The translations under genes were made by a program, and so were the position numbers. A stretch of DNA of 64,000 bases from an uncultured Opitutales bacterium (lineage in GTDB: Bacteria > Verrucomicrobiota > Verrucomicrobiia > Opitutales > Seribacteraceae), in the NCBI GenBank assembly GCA_943787575.1, contig CALSMY010000008.1, positions 1 to 64,000 of the forward strand, written 5' to 3'. Below the pieces are notes generated by a model. The model searched no databases. It saw only the letters and a program-made list of their open reading frames with translations, and was not told the origin of the DNA. Positions 37,590-47,789 of this stretch are shown piece after piece (the stretch's first letter is position 1; the number at the start of each line of letters is the position of its first letter).

Positions 37590-40068
37590 ATGGTCGTACA
37601 AGCAAGCAAGCAAAAGGCTAAAACCCTTAAAAAGCCGGCAATAGATGTGGTGCTTGAATGGTTTAAGACAAAACAATGGGATCCATTTCCGTTTCAAAAA
37701 AAAACCTGGTCTGCCCATGCCAAGGGAGAGAGTGGATTAATCCATGCCCCGACCGGTACCGGGAAAACCTATGCCGCGTGGGCGGGTCCCTTGATCGAAT
37801 GGATGGACGAGCTTGGAAAAAAGCCAATGCCCAAGCGCCCGCCCGAATTGCGTGTTCTATGGATCACGCCTCTACGTGCCCTCGTCAAGGACACCACCCA
37901 TTCACTTCGTACTTTAGTGGAAGATTTGCAACTCCCATGGACTGTGGAGGAACGAACAGGAGATACCACCGGATCAATCAAGGCGAAGCAAAGAAAACGC
38001 TTTCCATCCTGTTTGGTAACTACGCCGGAGAGTCTATCTCTGCTCCTCTCCTACCCTGAAACCAAAGAGGCATTTTCCAATTTACGAACCGTGGTGGTCG
38101 ACGAGTGGCACGAGTTATTATCCACCAAACGGGGAGTACAAACCGAACTGGGGCTGGCTCGTTTACGATTATGGAATCCAAAATTAAAAACCTGGGGATT
38201 ATCCGCGACCTTGGGAAACCTAGATATTGCTCAAGCTACCCTTCTGGGAACCAACAAACCAGGTAAATTGATTAATGGAGATTTGAAGAAAAAATTCGAG
38301 GTCGATGTCCTCATCCCAAAAGATATGGAAAAATTTCCTTGGGCAGGACACCTTGGTGGAAAAATGGTTGAGGAGGTCGCCCAACAAATTGAAGGTGCCG
38401 GAACAACCCTTGTATTCACCAATGTTCGATCACAGACAGAATTTTGGTTTCATGCACTCCAGCAAATTCGGCCAAAATGGAAGGATGAAATTGGCATTCA
38501 CCATGGATCCATTGACCGCAAGGAAAGAAAACAAGTGGAAGACCGTTTGCGGGAAGGAACTATTCGGGCGGTGGTTTGTACAAGTAGCCTGGACTTGGGG
38601 GTCGATTTTTCGCCCGTTGATCAAGTCATTCAAATTGGAGGGCCCAAAGGAGTCGCTCGTCTTATTGCAACGGGCCGGCCGCTGCGGGCATCAACCCGGT
38701 GCGGTAAGTCGGGTAATTTGCGTCCCCACCCATGCAATGGAGATGGTGGAGTATGCGGCTGCACGGGAAGCAATCAATGAACGAAGAATTGAAGCCCGCG
38801 AACCCCTGCGGGCCCCACTCGACCTGCTCGCCCAACATCTGATTACCCTTGCATTGGGGGGTGGATTTTTCTCAAAAGATGCAATCAAAGAGGTCCGCTC
38901 TGCTTGGTCCTACAGGGACATAACCGAAGAGGAATGGGGATGGGTGCTTGATTTTATCATTCGTGGAGGAGATACCTTACGGGCATACGATCAGTTCAAA
39001 CGCGTGGTGGTTGATGCCAACGGATTGCACAGCGTGGAATCACGAATCATTTCCAGGTTTCACCGAATGTCCATTGGCACGATCACCAGCGATCCCGCAA
39101 TCGAGGTAAAATTTAGCACCGGGCGAAGACTGGGCACGGTGGAAGAATCCTTCATCTCAAGAATTAAGCCGGGCTCAAACTTTTATTTTGGAGGAAAATT
39201 ACTGACCCTTAAAAGAGTACGCGACCTCACGGCCGTGGTTAGCTTGGCCAAGCGGGGTAAAGGGGCCATTCCGGTTTGGGGCGGCGGGAAATCTCCTCTT
39301 TCTTCGGAATTAGCCTCTGGGGTACGCCAGAAACTGGAAGCGGCAGGAATGCATATTTTTAAAGAAAAGGAAATGCGGGCATTACGGCCATCCCTGGAGT
39401 TGCAGTCCATAGGCTCAAAACTTCCAAAAATGAATGAATTATTGATTGAGCGTACAGACACCCGGGAAGGAACATGTTGGTTTGTCTATCCCTTTGCCGG
39501 GCGCTTGGCTCATGAAGGACTTGCGTCCTTAATCAGTTATCGGATGACCAGACTCGAGCCGATGACCCTTTCTCTTTCTTTTAACGACTATGGATTTCAC
39601 CTCTGTTCGACATCTACCCAAGAATTTAATGAATCCGACTGGCGAAACCTTTTATCCCCAGAAGGTGTGGTTGATGAACTTCTTGAATGCATGAACTTAA
39701 GCGAGATGGATAAGAGGCAATTTCGCGAAGTCGCCCGGGTTGCTGGATTAATCTTTCAGGGCTACCCTGGTGCCCGTAAATCAAACCGTCAGGTTCAGGC
39801 ATCAGGCGGATTATTTTTTGATGTTTTTTCGAAATACGATCCACACAACCTGCTACTCACCCAATCGCGCCGGGAAGTCCTCGACAGACAATTGGAAGTA
39901 AACCGAATGGTTTCCACACTGGAAAGGATTTCCGGGCAAATAATCGTACGGGAGTCCCCGTCGCGACTATCTCCATTTGGTTTTCCTCTTATGGGCCGAA
40001 TCTTTGCGCTCCCAAGTAAGTTCCGAATCTTGGAGCGACCGGGTAAAACGTATGTCCCAACAGCTTGA
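37590..40068 (+). CDS. Lhr-type DEXH-box helicase, frame broken once
   Basis: Large ATP-dependent DNA helicase of the Lhr / ligase-associated DEXH type. RecA1: HAPTGTGKTYAAWAG (Walker A), LWITPLRALVKDT, VVVDEWHELL (DEWH box) and GLSATLGN. RecA2: TLVFTNVRSQTEFWF and HHGSIDRKERKQVEDRLREG. In the literal sequence the frame runs out near 38780; the second frame carries QRAGRCGHQPGAVSRVICVP and the whole C-terminal winged-helix and core region to 40068. One base too many near 38672 explains it. About 825 residues when joined. Together with the following phosphoesterase it resembles the LhrC-PdeM damage pair; no ligase or exonuclease is here. Confidence 0.87.
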
Positions 40069-40077
40069 AAAGTCTGC

Positions 40078-40742
40078 ATGAATGAATCGCTGACCATAGA
40101 CTGGCAAGGAGAATTACTCCAACTTCTAGCTGATCGGGCGGTCTTTTGGCCAAAAGAAAAAACGATCTACATTGCAGATACTCATTTTGGAAAAGCGGCC
40201 ACTTTTCGAAAAGTGGGCATTCCAGTATCTGAACATACCACGATGGAGGACTGCCAGCGCCTTGGTAAACTCATTGATGATACCCGTGCTGAAAAGTTGG
40301 TCATTCTGGGAGATTTTCTACATGCACGGGCCGGAAGATCTCAACCAGTTAGAAACCTGCTCTTCAATTGGCGCGATCAATACCAGAAATTGTCTATTGA
40401 TTTAGTACGGGGAATCATGACCTGCAATCCGGAGATCCATGGCCAGAACTGGGCATTACTTGCCTGCCCGACCCTACCCCCTCAAAGAAAAATACATGGG
40501 AACTCAGGCATCTTCCACCTGAAAAGGAGGCTGATCGACCTTTCTTAGCTGGACACTTACACCCGGGTTACCGCTTACATGGGAAGGGCAGAGATTCCTT
40601 GCGCTGCCCCTGCTGGGTGGTGAGCGAAAAACGAATCATTTTGCCAGCCTTTGGAAGTTTTACTGGCCTCAAAAATATAAAACATGAAAAGGACGAGAAA
40701 ATCTTCCTAACCAACGGGAAGGAAATTCAAGAATTGGGCTAA
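40078..40742 (+). CDS. pdeM: PdeM-type metallophosphoesterase (ligase-associated), frame broken once
   Basis: Calcineurin-like phosphoesterase normally found beside DNA-repair ligase/helicase genes. Motifs: IYIADTHFGKAATFRK, VILGDFLHARAG, then after a shift GNHDLQSGDPWPELG and AGHLHPGYRL, ending LPAFGSFTG. As written the frame stops at 40548 because the GNHD motif is out of frame; adding one A near 40411 restores it and carries the protein to 40742 (about 221 residues). It begins 9 bp after the helicase stop, so the two act in one operon with HMCES. Confidence 0.85.
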
Positions 40743-40882
40743 ACTAATGGTTATTTAGAGTGCTCTTAAATTTAATTCATTCAATCAATTCCCCTTGACT
40801 ATAATCGAGTCCCTACAAAGATATATGATTTGTGACTGGGATATCCCCTTTGAATAACTAACCACAAATCAATTAATATATT

Positions 40883-41047
40883 ATGAAAAACCTTCTTCTT
40901 ATTCTCGGAGTTCTCTCCATCGGTTTATTTTCCTCCTGCGGCGGTGGTTCACACGACCACGATTGCTGTGGCGAATGTGGTGGCGAATCTGAATGCTGCG
41001 GCAAATGCGGTGGCGATAAAGCCGACGAAGGAAACGCTTCTGAGTAA
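40883..41047 (+). CDS. Cysteine-rich mini-lipoprotein
   Basis: A 54-residue gene. A lipoprotein signal (MKNLLLILGVLSIGLFSSC) ends at Cys19 with lipobox FSSC. The mature part is a glycine/histidine start (GGGSHDHD) followed by two nearly identical modules, CCGECGGE at 28-35 and CCGKCGGD at 38-45, then an acidic tail. The CCGxCGG spacing suggests a metal-binding (zinc, copper or Fe-S) or thiol-based function at the membrane surface. A terminator follows at 41079. No family recognised; repeats and signal make a real gene likely. Confidence 0.75.
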   Translation: MKNLLLILGVLSIGLFSSCGGGSHDHDCCGECGGESECCGKCGGDKADEGNASE

Positions 41048-41078
41048 TCGTTTTCTAAATAGGATTTTTCCTTTCAGG

Positions 41079-41111
41079 GCCCATGTCGAAATTCTCGGCA
41101 TGGGCTTTTTT
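41079..41111 (+). terminator. Intrinsic terminator of the mini-lipoprotein gene
   Basis: GCCCATGTCG (41079-41088) pairs with CGGCATGGGC (41096-41105) with one G-U wobble and a 7-nt loop, followed by six T. It lies 31 bp after the stop at 41047. Confidence 0.88.
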
Positions 41112-41160
41112 GTGCCTTCATAAATTTGCCAATTAAGGACGCACCCATTGATTTTTCTTA

Positions 41161-41388
41161 GTGAGAAGATTAGTCCAAGTTTTTGAACCTAAAAATTCCT
41201 GTATTGGTGCTCAGGTTACTTACTCGACCATAAAAAGCCGGAAATCATTCTCACTGCCCCGCCCTGCTCAATCGGCCATCTCTCCACCCCTTGCCGTCGA
41301 ATCTTTTGCCCAAGACCCCGAACAATACCACAGACTAATGGATGCAGTAGCTTGGCTGAGCAAGGAGCAACAACTTCAGGGTAAGTAG
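41161..41388 (+). CDS. Possible small protein of 75 residues, doubtful
   Basis: GTG-initiated reading frame (MRRLVQVFEPKNSCIG...) ending in an amphipathic segment (DPEQYHRLMDAVAWLSKEQQ) that looks protein-like. It lies alone between a terminator and the convergent DAHP synthase gene, whose end it overlaps by 13 bp. No clear Shine-Dalgarno and no family. Confidence 0.3.
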   Translation: MRRLVQVFEPKNSCIGAQVTYSTIKSRKSFSLPRPAQSAISPPLAVESFAQDPEQYHRLMDAVAWLSKEQQLQGK

Positions 41389-42413
41389 CGAGATTTCCAA
41401 ACTGCCTGGCAGGACTGGATTAATTCTCCAAGCTTTTCCGGTCTAATTGCTTGCTTAGGGTCGTCCCCAATTCCCTTTGATGGATCGATATGTGACTCGA
41501 TACATAATCCATCTGCCCCATATGCTATTGCTGCCAAAGAACAGGCTAGTACAAAATCGGCATGACCCACGCTATGGGAAGGATCTACCACTACGGGTGC
41601 CCAGGTACGGTTTTTAAGCAAGGGAGTGATCGATTCATCCGGATGATTACGATAGCCCTCCAAATGTGGAGTGGTTCCTCGGGGGCAGAGCATTACATTG
41701 GGGTTACCTTCAGCCACAATATATTCAGCAGCTGCGATAAATTCATTTGGGGAACCGACATGACGCCCGCGTTTGAGTAAAACTGTGGTATCCGAACCTG
41801 CTGATAACTTTCCAACCTCCTTGAGCAAGGAATAATTTAATGCGTTTCGCGTTCCAATTTGTAAAACATCCACCTTGGCATCAAAAGCAAGTTTGAGCTG
41901 TTCGGAGTCCATTACTTCGATATCAATGGGAAGCCCTGTTTCTTCCCTGGCTTGGAGAATTATCTCAAGGGATTGATTGTCTCCCTGATAAGAATATGGA
42001 TTGGTTCTTGGCTTCCATACTCCACCACGCAAGGCATGTGCTCCTGCCTCTTTGATGGCATGGGCAGATTCCAAATAAAGATTAGGATTATTTGGATCAA
42101 TGGTGCAGGGACCAGCGATAAAGAAGGGTTCCTCTTTACCAACCTCGGTCTTGCCAACTTGGACTCGATGATCTGCCAGACCAGATCGTCGATCCATCAA
42201 TTTGTAGGGCGACTCGATCATCTCGACCTTGGAAATAAAAGACAGTCCAGCAATTCGCTTGAACATAACTTCTCTGCCCTCGTCTCCGAGAATGGCATAA
42301 ACACATCGGTTGTGCCCCTGGATTTCTAAAATGGAACATTCAAAATCCGAGGCAATTGCCTCGACTTCCTTGAGTTCGTTTGTGCTAAGTTTGTTCGCTT
42401 TGGGAATAATCAT
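41376..42413 (-). CDS. aroF: 3-deoxy-7-phosphoheptulonate (DAHP) synthase, AroF/AroA-I-beta type
   Basis: First step of the shikimate pathway: PEP plus erythrose-4-phosphate. ATG at 42413 (MIIPKANKLSTNELKEVEA) is chosen; the longer reading to 42509 adds 32 non-conserved residues. An N-terminal ferredoxin-like regulatory domain of about 70 residues precedes the TIM barrel (FFIAGPCTIDPNNPNLYLE, GGVWKPRTNPYSYQG, LQIGTRNALNYSLLKE, LKRGRHVGSPNEF and VVVDPSHSVGHADFVL). This layout is the Thermotoga/Bacillus-like type I-beta. It supplies chorismate to the pab genes 11 kb away. Confidence 0.93.
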   Translation of the reverse strand: MIIPKANKLSTNELKEVEAIASDFECSILEIQGHNRCVYAILGDEGREVMFKRIAGLSFISKVEMIESPYKLMDRRSGLADHRVQVGKTEVGKEEPFFIAGPCTIDPNNPNLYLESAHAIKEAGAHALRGGVWKPRTNPYSYQGDNQSLEIILQAREETGLPIDIEVMDSEQLKLAFDAKVDVLQIGTRNALNYSLLKEVGKLSAGSDTTVLLKRGRHVGSPNEFIAAAEYIVAEGNPNVMLCPRGTTPHLEGYRNHPDESITPLLKNRTWAPVVVDPSHSVGHADFVLACSLAAIAYGADGLCIESHIDPSKGIGDDPKQAIRPEKLGELIQSCQAVWKSRYLP

Positions 42414-42511
42414 ATGAATTCGAAAGGAAAGATAAAAAGCTTTAATCTTGTCAGTCAGCTCAACTGAGCAAAGAATTGTAGAAAATGGCAAGTATAACCC
42501 AAAAGCCAACT

Positions 42512-43348
42512 ATGTTTAAATATACTCAGTATTTCTCTGCCCTGTTATTTGCAATATGGATGACTTCCTGCGAAAAACCACAAGTACAAACCAAAGAAAA
42601 AGGATATCCTTTGGCAGATATTCTCCAGGAACAATCCTACTGGGAAGGTAGTTCAATAGAGGCTGCTGATACCTTCTTTTTAGACGATGAAAATATGTTT
42701 TGTTTTAAGGAATCCAAAAGACCTTACTCCGGGGTGATTAAAGTTCGGGCAAGGAACGGAACGGTCTCGGCCTTAAGAAGTTATGTAAGTGGCGTGCCTG
42801 ATGGTGACTTTTACGAATGGCACGAGAACGGAAACCTAAAGTCTAAACAGCAGTATAAAAACGGAGAGAAACACGGATATTTCTTTGTCTGGACATCCAA
42901 AAATGTAATTTATTCCAGACGATATTATCAGGATGGAATGGAGGACTTTGGTCGCTTCGAAGACGAAGGTGTGGCTCAAACTGGAGCTTCTCTCGCATCA
43001 GTAGAACTTAAAGAATGGGAAGGTGCCGGACCAGAATTCTACAAGAAGTTTGCCGGAGATCCCAAACGGGGAGGAATGCTATGGATTCGAGAAACAGAAG
43101 AATTATACAACGGCACGATCACAGCATTAGATGATCGGGGCAAAAAGGAAGCCGTTTTGCGCTATCGAAATGGAAAATACCAGGGAACGATATCCAAATG
43201 GGACGAAGACGGAAATTTATGGGAAGAAGGCGAATTTGATCGCGGAATCTTAGTCACCTTTACAGTCAAAGAAGGTAAACCCTTTGACCCCAATCAAATC
43301 ATTGATATTTCCGAAGATCCAGAAATGGCCAATTTACTCTTTGAGTAG
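42512..43348 (+). CDS. Lipoprotein with MORN-like (YwqK-type) repeats
   Basis: 278 residues from ATG 42512 (MFKYTQYFSALLFAIWMTSC). The lipobox is M-T-S-C with Cys20. The body has the DGDFYEWHENGNLKSKQQYKNGEKHGYF pattern of MORN-2/YwqK repeats at about 100-135, with weaker copies near 215-250 (LRYRNGKYQGTISKWDEDGN), giving a beta-meander. Secreted lipoproteins of this type are common in Verrucomicrobiota and Bacteroidota, without a known role. Divergent from the DAHP synthase gene. Confidence 0.75.
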   Translation: MFKYTQYFSALLFAIWMTSCEKPQVQTKEKGYPLADILQEQSYWEGSSIEAADTFFLDDENMFCFKESKRPYSGVIKVRARNGTVSALRSYVSGVPDGDFYEWHENGNLKSKQQYKNGEKHGYFFVWTSKNVIYSRRYYQDGMEDFGRFEDEGVAQTGASLASVELKEWEGAGPEFYKKFAGDPKRGGMLWIRETEELYNGTITALDDRGKKEAVLRYRNGKYQGTISKWDEDGNLWEEGEFDRGILVTFTVKEGKPFDPNQIIDISEDPEMANLLFE

Positions 43349-43598
43349 TCAATTTTCGCTTTTTAAGAGCCCGTAAATGGCACACCAAGTGCTTAATACC
43401 CGTTATCTACAATGTCTTACTAAGACACACAATTCGGCTCTTCCCCTTAATACCTCTTGAATTGCCGTGCGGTAGCCTAGACAAATTCTCTCGCTATAAT
43501 ATTTAGGAGTTGCATTGAACAATATCGTAAAGCCAAAAAATCATACAAAACCTCAAAGTTGGTTCTCGAAACCTAGCAATCCCGTTAAAGATACTGCT

Positions 43599-44806
43599 TT
43601 AAGATTTTGTCTTTTTCGCCTTCGTTCTAGGTTTGGTGGTGACACTGTTGATTCCAAGAAGATCAGCTTCAATTTTTTTGCCCGCATCTGCCAAAATAAC
43701 AGCCCGTTCCAACGCATTTTCAAGTTCTCTTACATTACCAGGCCAATCATGACTAAGAATGGCTTTCTCACAATTTTTGGAAAAAGCAATTTTGTCAATT
43801 CCATGCCTTTTGGCATGGCGTTCCAGAAAGGTATTCGCCAGCAATAAAATATCGCTCTCACGAACTCTTAATGGTGGCACCGCAATTGGAAAAACATTTA
43901 GCCTGTAATACAAATCCTCACGGAAATTCCCTTCCTCCACTTCTTTTAACAGATTGCGATTAGTGGTAGCGAGTACTCGGACTTTTACCTGGATGGTTTT
44001 ATTTCCCCCCACCCTTTCAAATTCTTTTTCCTGTAATACACGTAAAAGCTTTGCCTGCAAAGAAGGTGCAATCTCACTGATTTCATCCAATAAAATCGTT
44101 CCTCCATCGGCCAATTCAAAGCGCCCTTCCCTTCTTTCAGTAGCACCAGTAAATGCACCTTTTTCGTGGCCGAAAAATTCACTCTCCATCAAGGTTTCTG
44201 AAATCGCAGCACAATTTACTCGAATGTATGGCTGCTTGGCCAACATGCTGTTACGGTATAATTCTCGGGCCACCAACTCTTTACCAGTTCCATTCTCACC
44301 TGTTATCAGAACAGTAGCTTCCGTTTTGGCCACTTTATCGACTAAAGTCTTAAGTTTCTGGATCGGCTCACTCTCACCGACAATATCCGATGACCGGGTA
44401 TCACTCTCCTCAACATAGTACTTGGTTACCCGCCGCATCTTGTCAAAAGAAGCAACCTTATCCACCACCACTTCAATTTGATCAAAGGAGAATGGTTTTA
44501 CCACATAATCAAAAGCCCCCATCTGCATACAGGAAACGGCAGATTCAACGGACCATACCCAGTCATCATGACAACCATGGGACCATCTGTCTTTGCAGTA
44601 ATTTCCTCCAAAAGATCCGTCCCTTCTCCATCGGGTAACCGAAGATCCAGAAAAACCAAATCAAAAGAATCCCTTGCCAAAATCTTTCGTGCCCCTTTTA
44701 AATCTCCAGTTGAAGCAACTGAATATCTCTTGTTACGCAACTGTGTCTCCAACGCTTTACGAATCATAAGCTCATCATCTACAACAACTATTTTTTCAAT
44801 TGCCAT
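43599..44806 (-). CDS. NtrC-family sigma-54 activator without a DNA-binding domain, frame broken once
   Basis: Receiver domain (KIVVVDDELMIRKALE; phosphoacceptor in LVFLDLRLPDGEG), then a sigma-54 AAA+ domain with Walker A GENGTGKELVA, the GAFTGA loop (HEKGAFTGATERR) and the arginine-finger region (WPGNVRELENALERA). The frame shifts near 44531, where one added base gives TVESAVSCMQMGAFDYVVKPF. After the AAA+ domain only a basic tail remains (TKPRTKAKKTKS), with no Fis-type helix-turn-helix; none is found in the 250 bp beyond either. It probably activates sigma-54 promoters without its own DNA site, as FlgR-like regulators do. Its sensor kinase is not visible. Confidence 0.85.
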
Positions 44807-44908
44807 TTTTGAGAATTCATACTCAAAAATATCATACTTGTCGATGACCTTTCTCTAAGTTGCCCCGAATTCGAATTAATTTAAAAAAATTAAATAATAT
44901 TAAAGGTT

Positions 44909-46951
44909 TTGAATAAAGAAAATCAAATAAAATACACACTAATAATTGGTGAATTAGAAGAAAACGATTTGTTTTATCACAAAAATAATTTCATAGATTT
45001 GCTACAGTATGCTAATGCAGTTACCTGCCTGAGCGATGAAACTAACCAAAAAGTAAAGGATTTCTTTAAAAAAGAAAAGGTTATTGAGTTAATTACAATA
45101 AAACTATCAGATTTTTTAAATTTAAAAGATCAATATGAATATATATTTTTTACTGGATATTTAAATACGATAAATGAAGAGATAAACAGTGATAAAAAGA
45201 AAATATATTATCTTTTGAACGACAAACTTAAGGTCAATGATACCCTTGATCTTATTTGTGAAAACAATTTCGATAAAATAATATCTCATTTGCTACCTTC
45301 AGAATTACCTAAATGCGTAAGTGAAAATACATACAGATTTATTTGTTCTAAATTATATCACATGCCTTGCCCTTTAGTTGAAAAAGTAGAGTTAAATTCG
45401 ACACAAAGCAAAAACCATATTTTTATTTACAATAAAGATTCGGAAAACTACCAAAGATTTGAAAAGGTTTATCAAGAATTAAGCAAGAATAAAATTATTA
45501 CTCTATTGGATATTGATGATTTAAATTTAACCAAATTTTGTTCAAATAATGATGTAATAAACAACAATTCTAAAATTATTTTACTTGATGTCGATGCCAA
45601 TAAGAGGCTTTTTCTCATAAACTTTTGCCTAGCAAATGATTTATCGATTTCTGTTAATGACGAAAGTCATTCATATGACAGAGAAATAATTAACTTAATT
45701 GACAGTGGTATTGTTAAAAGTGAAATAAACACCGATGTATCCCTTCGATCTAGATTCAATAAATTCTTGAACCATGATTATAGTTCTTTTACAAGATCAG
45801 GTGAATTTAGAATCAATAAATTACACATTCATTTTATAGATAACCTAGAATATGGTATTTGTAATAATGATTTTCCATTAGTAATAGGTAATAAGTATCT
45901 ACAAGTTCTTGATACAAAAATAAATGGAATAGGTAGTCTTTTAAGTAATCCTCTCTCATACCAGCCATCGGATATTAATGATAGTTTATCTTTCGTTTCT
46001 TTTTTATTAGAAGAACAGGATGATTTTGAGTTTTCAGACATAATTTTCTCTAGGTTCTACAATATATTGTTAGAGCGACTATTAAAAGAAGAAAGTAACT
46101 GGTATATTTACAATACTATAATTCGATTCGTACACCTTAGACCGAACATATATTTTGGTGTACTTAAGACTTTTTGTACTAAAAACAAACAATCAAAAAA
46201 AGTAGAAATCCTTCTTAAATTGTCTGTTGTATCTCTATCTAACATCGATCTAGATCACACCACTATTATAAATTTTTTACAATTTCTGAAAGAATTTAAT
46301 AAATTTGATTCATTAATTCTTTATCTATGTGCGACAAGTGGGTTAGAAAATAGAGAATACTTAGAAAAATTTGATCGCTCCACAATCTCTCATTCTATTT
46401 TTGATCTCGTATCTTTTAATTTAATATTAAATGAATCTCAGATTAAATTCATAAAGGAGGAGATCGAAACTGGTAGTAATTTTGAGGTTTCTAACATTAA
46501 TGATATTTATACAAATTTCGTAAAGGGATTAGTCGAAAATGATCCTATTGATTTTAATCTTATTCGGAGTAATAATGCAACACTTTATAAATTATTTAAC
46601 AATAACCCTTACCACCTTTTCCGACTTTTCACTACTGCATGGATTAATAATAACAATGAGATTGCATATGAATTACTAAATCACTTTGACCCAAAGTTAT
46701 TCGATAAAAATCATTTTTTTAAGATAATGTATCGAAGTATTCTTCAACTTGCACAAAAACCAATTCCCATTAATCTTAATGAAGTCAACTTCTACATAAA
46801 TCAACACTACAATCAAATTCGTAAAATATTCCATCTAAAAGTTTTATCTTACAACAACGATATTAACTTTGATTTTAATAATCTATTTGATGCTCACAAA
46901 TTCAAGTTTTTACCTAAAATAAATAATATTCTGAATAATCATTTTTCTTAA
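44909..46951 (+). CDS. Unknown 680-residue protein at the head of the AT-rich glycan island
   Basis: TTG start at 44909 (MNKENQIKYTLIIGELEEND). No signal peptide or membrane helices. Very rich in Asn, Ile, Lys and Leu, in line with the AT-rich DNA. Short hydrophobic/acidic strands (YTLIIGELEEND, YEYIFFTGYL, SKIILLDVDANKR) are spaced in the first 250 residues, followed by an all-helical second half. The N-terminal part has the flavour of a Rossmann/GT-B half, but no catalytic motif is evident. It is transcribed with the glycan genes behind it. One of the few unbroken genes in the island despite its length, which argues for real coding. Confidence 0.65.
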   Translation: MNKENQIKYTLIIGELEENDLFYHKNNFIDLLQYANAVTCLSDETNQKVKDFFKKEKVIELITIKLSDFLNLKDQYEYIFFTGYLNTINEEINSDKKKIYYLLNDKLKVNDTLDLICENNFDKIISHLLPSELPKCVSENTYRFICSKLYHMPCPLVEKVELNSTQSKNHIFIYNKDSENYQRFEKVYQELSKNKIITLLDIDDLNLTKFCSNNDVINNNSKIILLDVDANKRLFLINFCLANDLSISVNDESHSYDREIINLIDSGIVKSEINTDVSLRSRFNKFLNHDYSSFTRSGEFRINKLHIHFIDNLEYGICNNDFPLVIGNKYLQVLDTKINGIGSLLSNPLSYQPSDINDSLSFVSFLLEEQDDFEFSDIIFSRFYNILLERLLKEESNWYIYNTIIRFVHLRPNIYFGVLKTFCTKNKQSKKVEILLKLSVVSLSNIDLDHTTIINFLQFLKEFNKFDSLILYLCATSGLENREYLEKFDRSTISHSIFDLVSFNLILNESQIKFIKEEIETGSNFEVSNINDIYTNFVKGLVENDPIDFNLIRSNNATLYKLFNNNPYHLFRLFTTAWINNNNEIAYELLNHFDPKLFDKNHFFKIMYRSILQLAQKPIPINLNEVNFYINQHYNQIRKIFHLKVLSYNNDINFDFNNLFDAHKFKFLPKINNILNNHFS

Positions 46952-47017
46952 TCATTTGATAATAATTAACAGCATGAGTTATAATATATAATTTATCTTC
47001 CGTATTTTAGCTGATTT

Positions 47018-47747
47018 GTGATAGAAATTAAATTTCATAATAAAAAGTATACAAAAGAGTTTTCTTTAGCACCTTCTAATTTACTATCTAACCCAAGACT
47101 TCGAGTTTTAGATACTTTTACTAAAAAAAACCGGCATTGATTTTTCAGGGAAAATATTAGATGCGGGATGCGGTAATGGGTACGCTGGAATTTCACTTGC
47201 TTTAAACTCTCCAGTCAAAAGCGTTGTCTGCTTAGATAATAGTGACATTGCAATTGAAAAATTAATTCCAAGAAATGCAAATTATTATGCCGTAGGTCAT
47301 AAAATAGATCCTGTATTGGGAGACTTCTCTGATATCTCGTATAATGAGGAGTTTGATTTTATAATTGCATTTGGAGCATTGCATCACTCGCCTTGCTTGT
47401 TTTCTACTTTTAAATCTTTGACTAGATCACTTAAAGTAGGTGGATTTATCATAGCACACGAGCCCGTAATGCCTAATGTCACATCACACAATCTTTTTGC
47501 CCAAAAATATGATCAGATTGAAGAAAGTTATGGACTAAAATTTAGGCACGGTGACAGATATGATCGCTTTTACAGAGATGCGGAGTACATTTGTGCAGGC
47601 ATTTTGAGTGGGTTAGATTTAATCTACAGTCTAGATTTCCCTTTATCTGACAAACCACAGAAATCTGACAATCCAACAAGTAAAGCCTTTTTCTTCACAA
47701 AAGATAAAATAGATTATGTTCCTCATCTCTGGGAACCATTAAAGTAG
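47018..47747 (+). CDS. SAM-dependent methyltransferase, frame broken once
   Basis: Starts GTG 47018 (VIEIKFHNKKYTKEFS). The first frame ends at 47140 in a run of eight A (47127-47134); one A fewer continues as TGIDFSGKILDAGCGNGYAGISLAL, a perfect motif I. Then VVCLDNSDIAIEKL, FDFIIAFGALHHSP (motif post-I/II) and LKVGGFIIAHEPV follow. Probably methylates a sugar or lipid-linked intermediate in the island. A homopolymer length error is the obvious cause of the break. Confidence 0.75.
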
Positions 47748-47789
47748 TCATTACCATTATTATTCTAAACATTCTCACATTTTTACGGC

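Noticed and set aside
43495-43514. Promoter and start of a plus-strand gene (TATAAT then TTTAGGAG)
   Set aside because: No -35 at workable spacing, and the frame that follows is antisense to the NtrC regulator.
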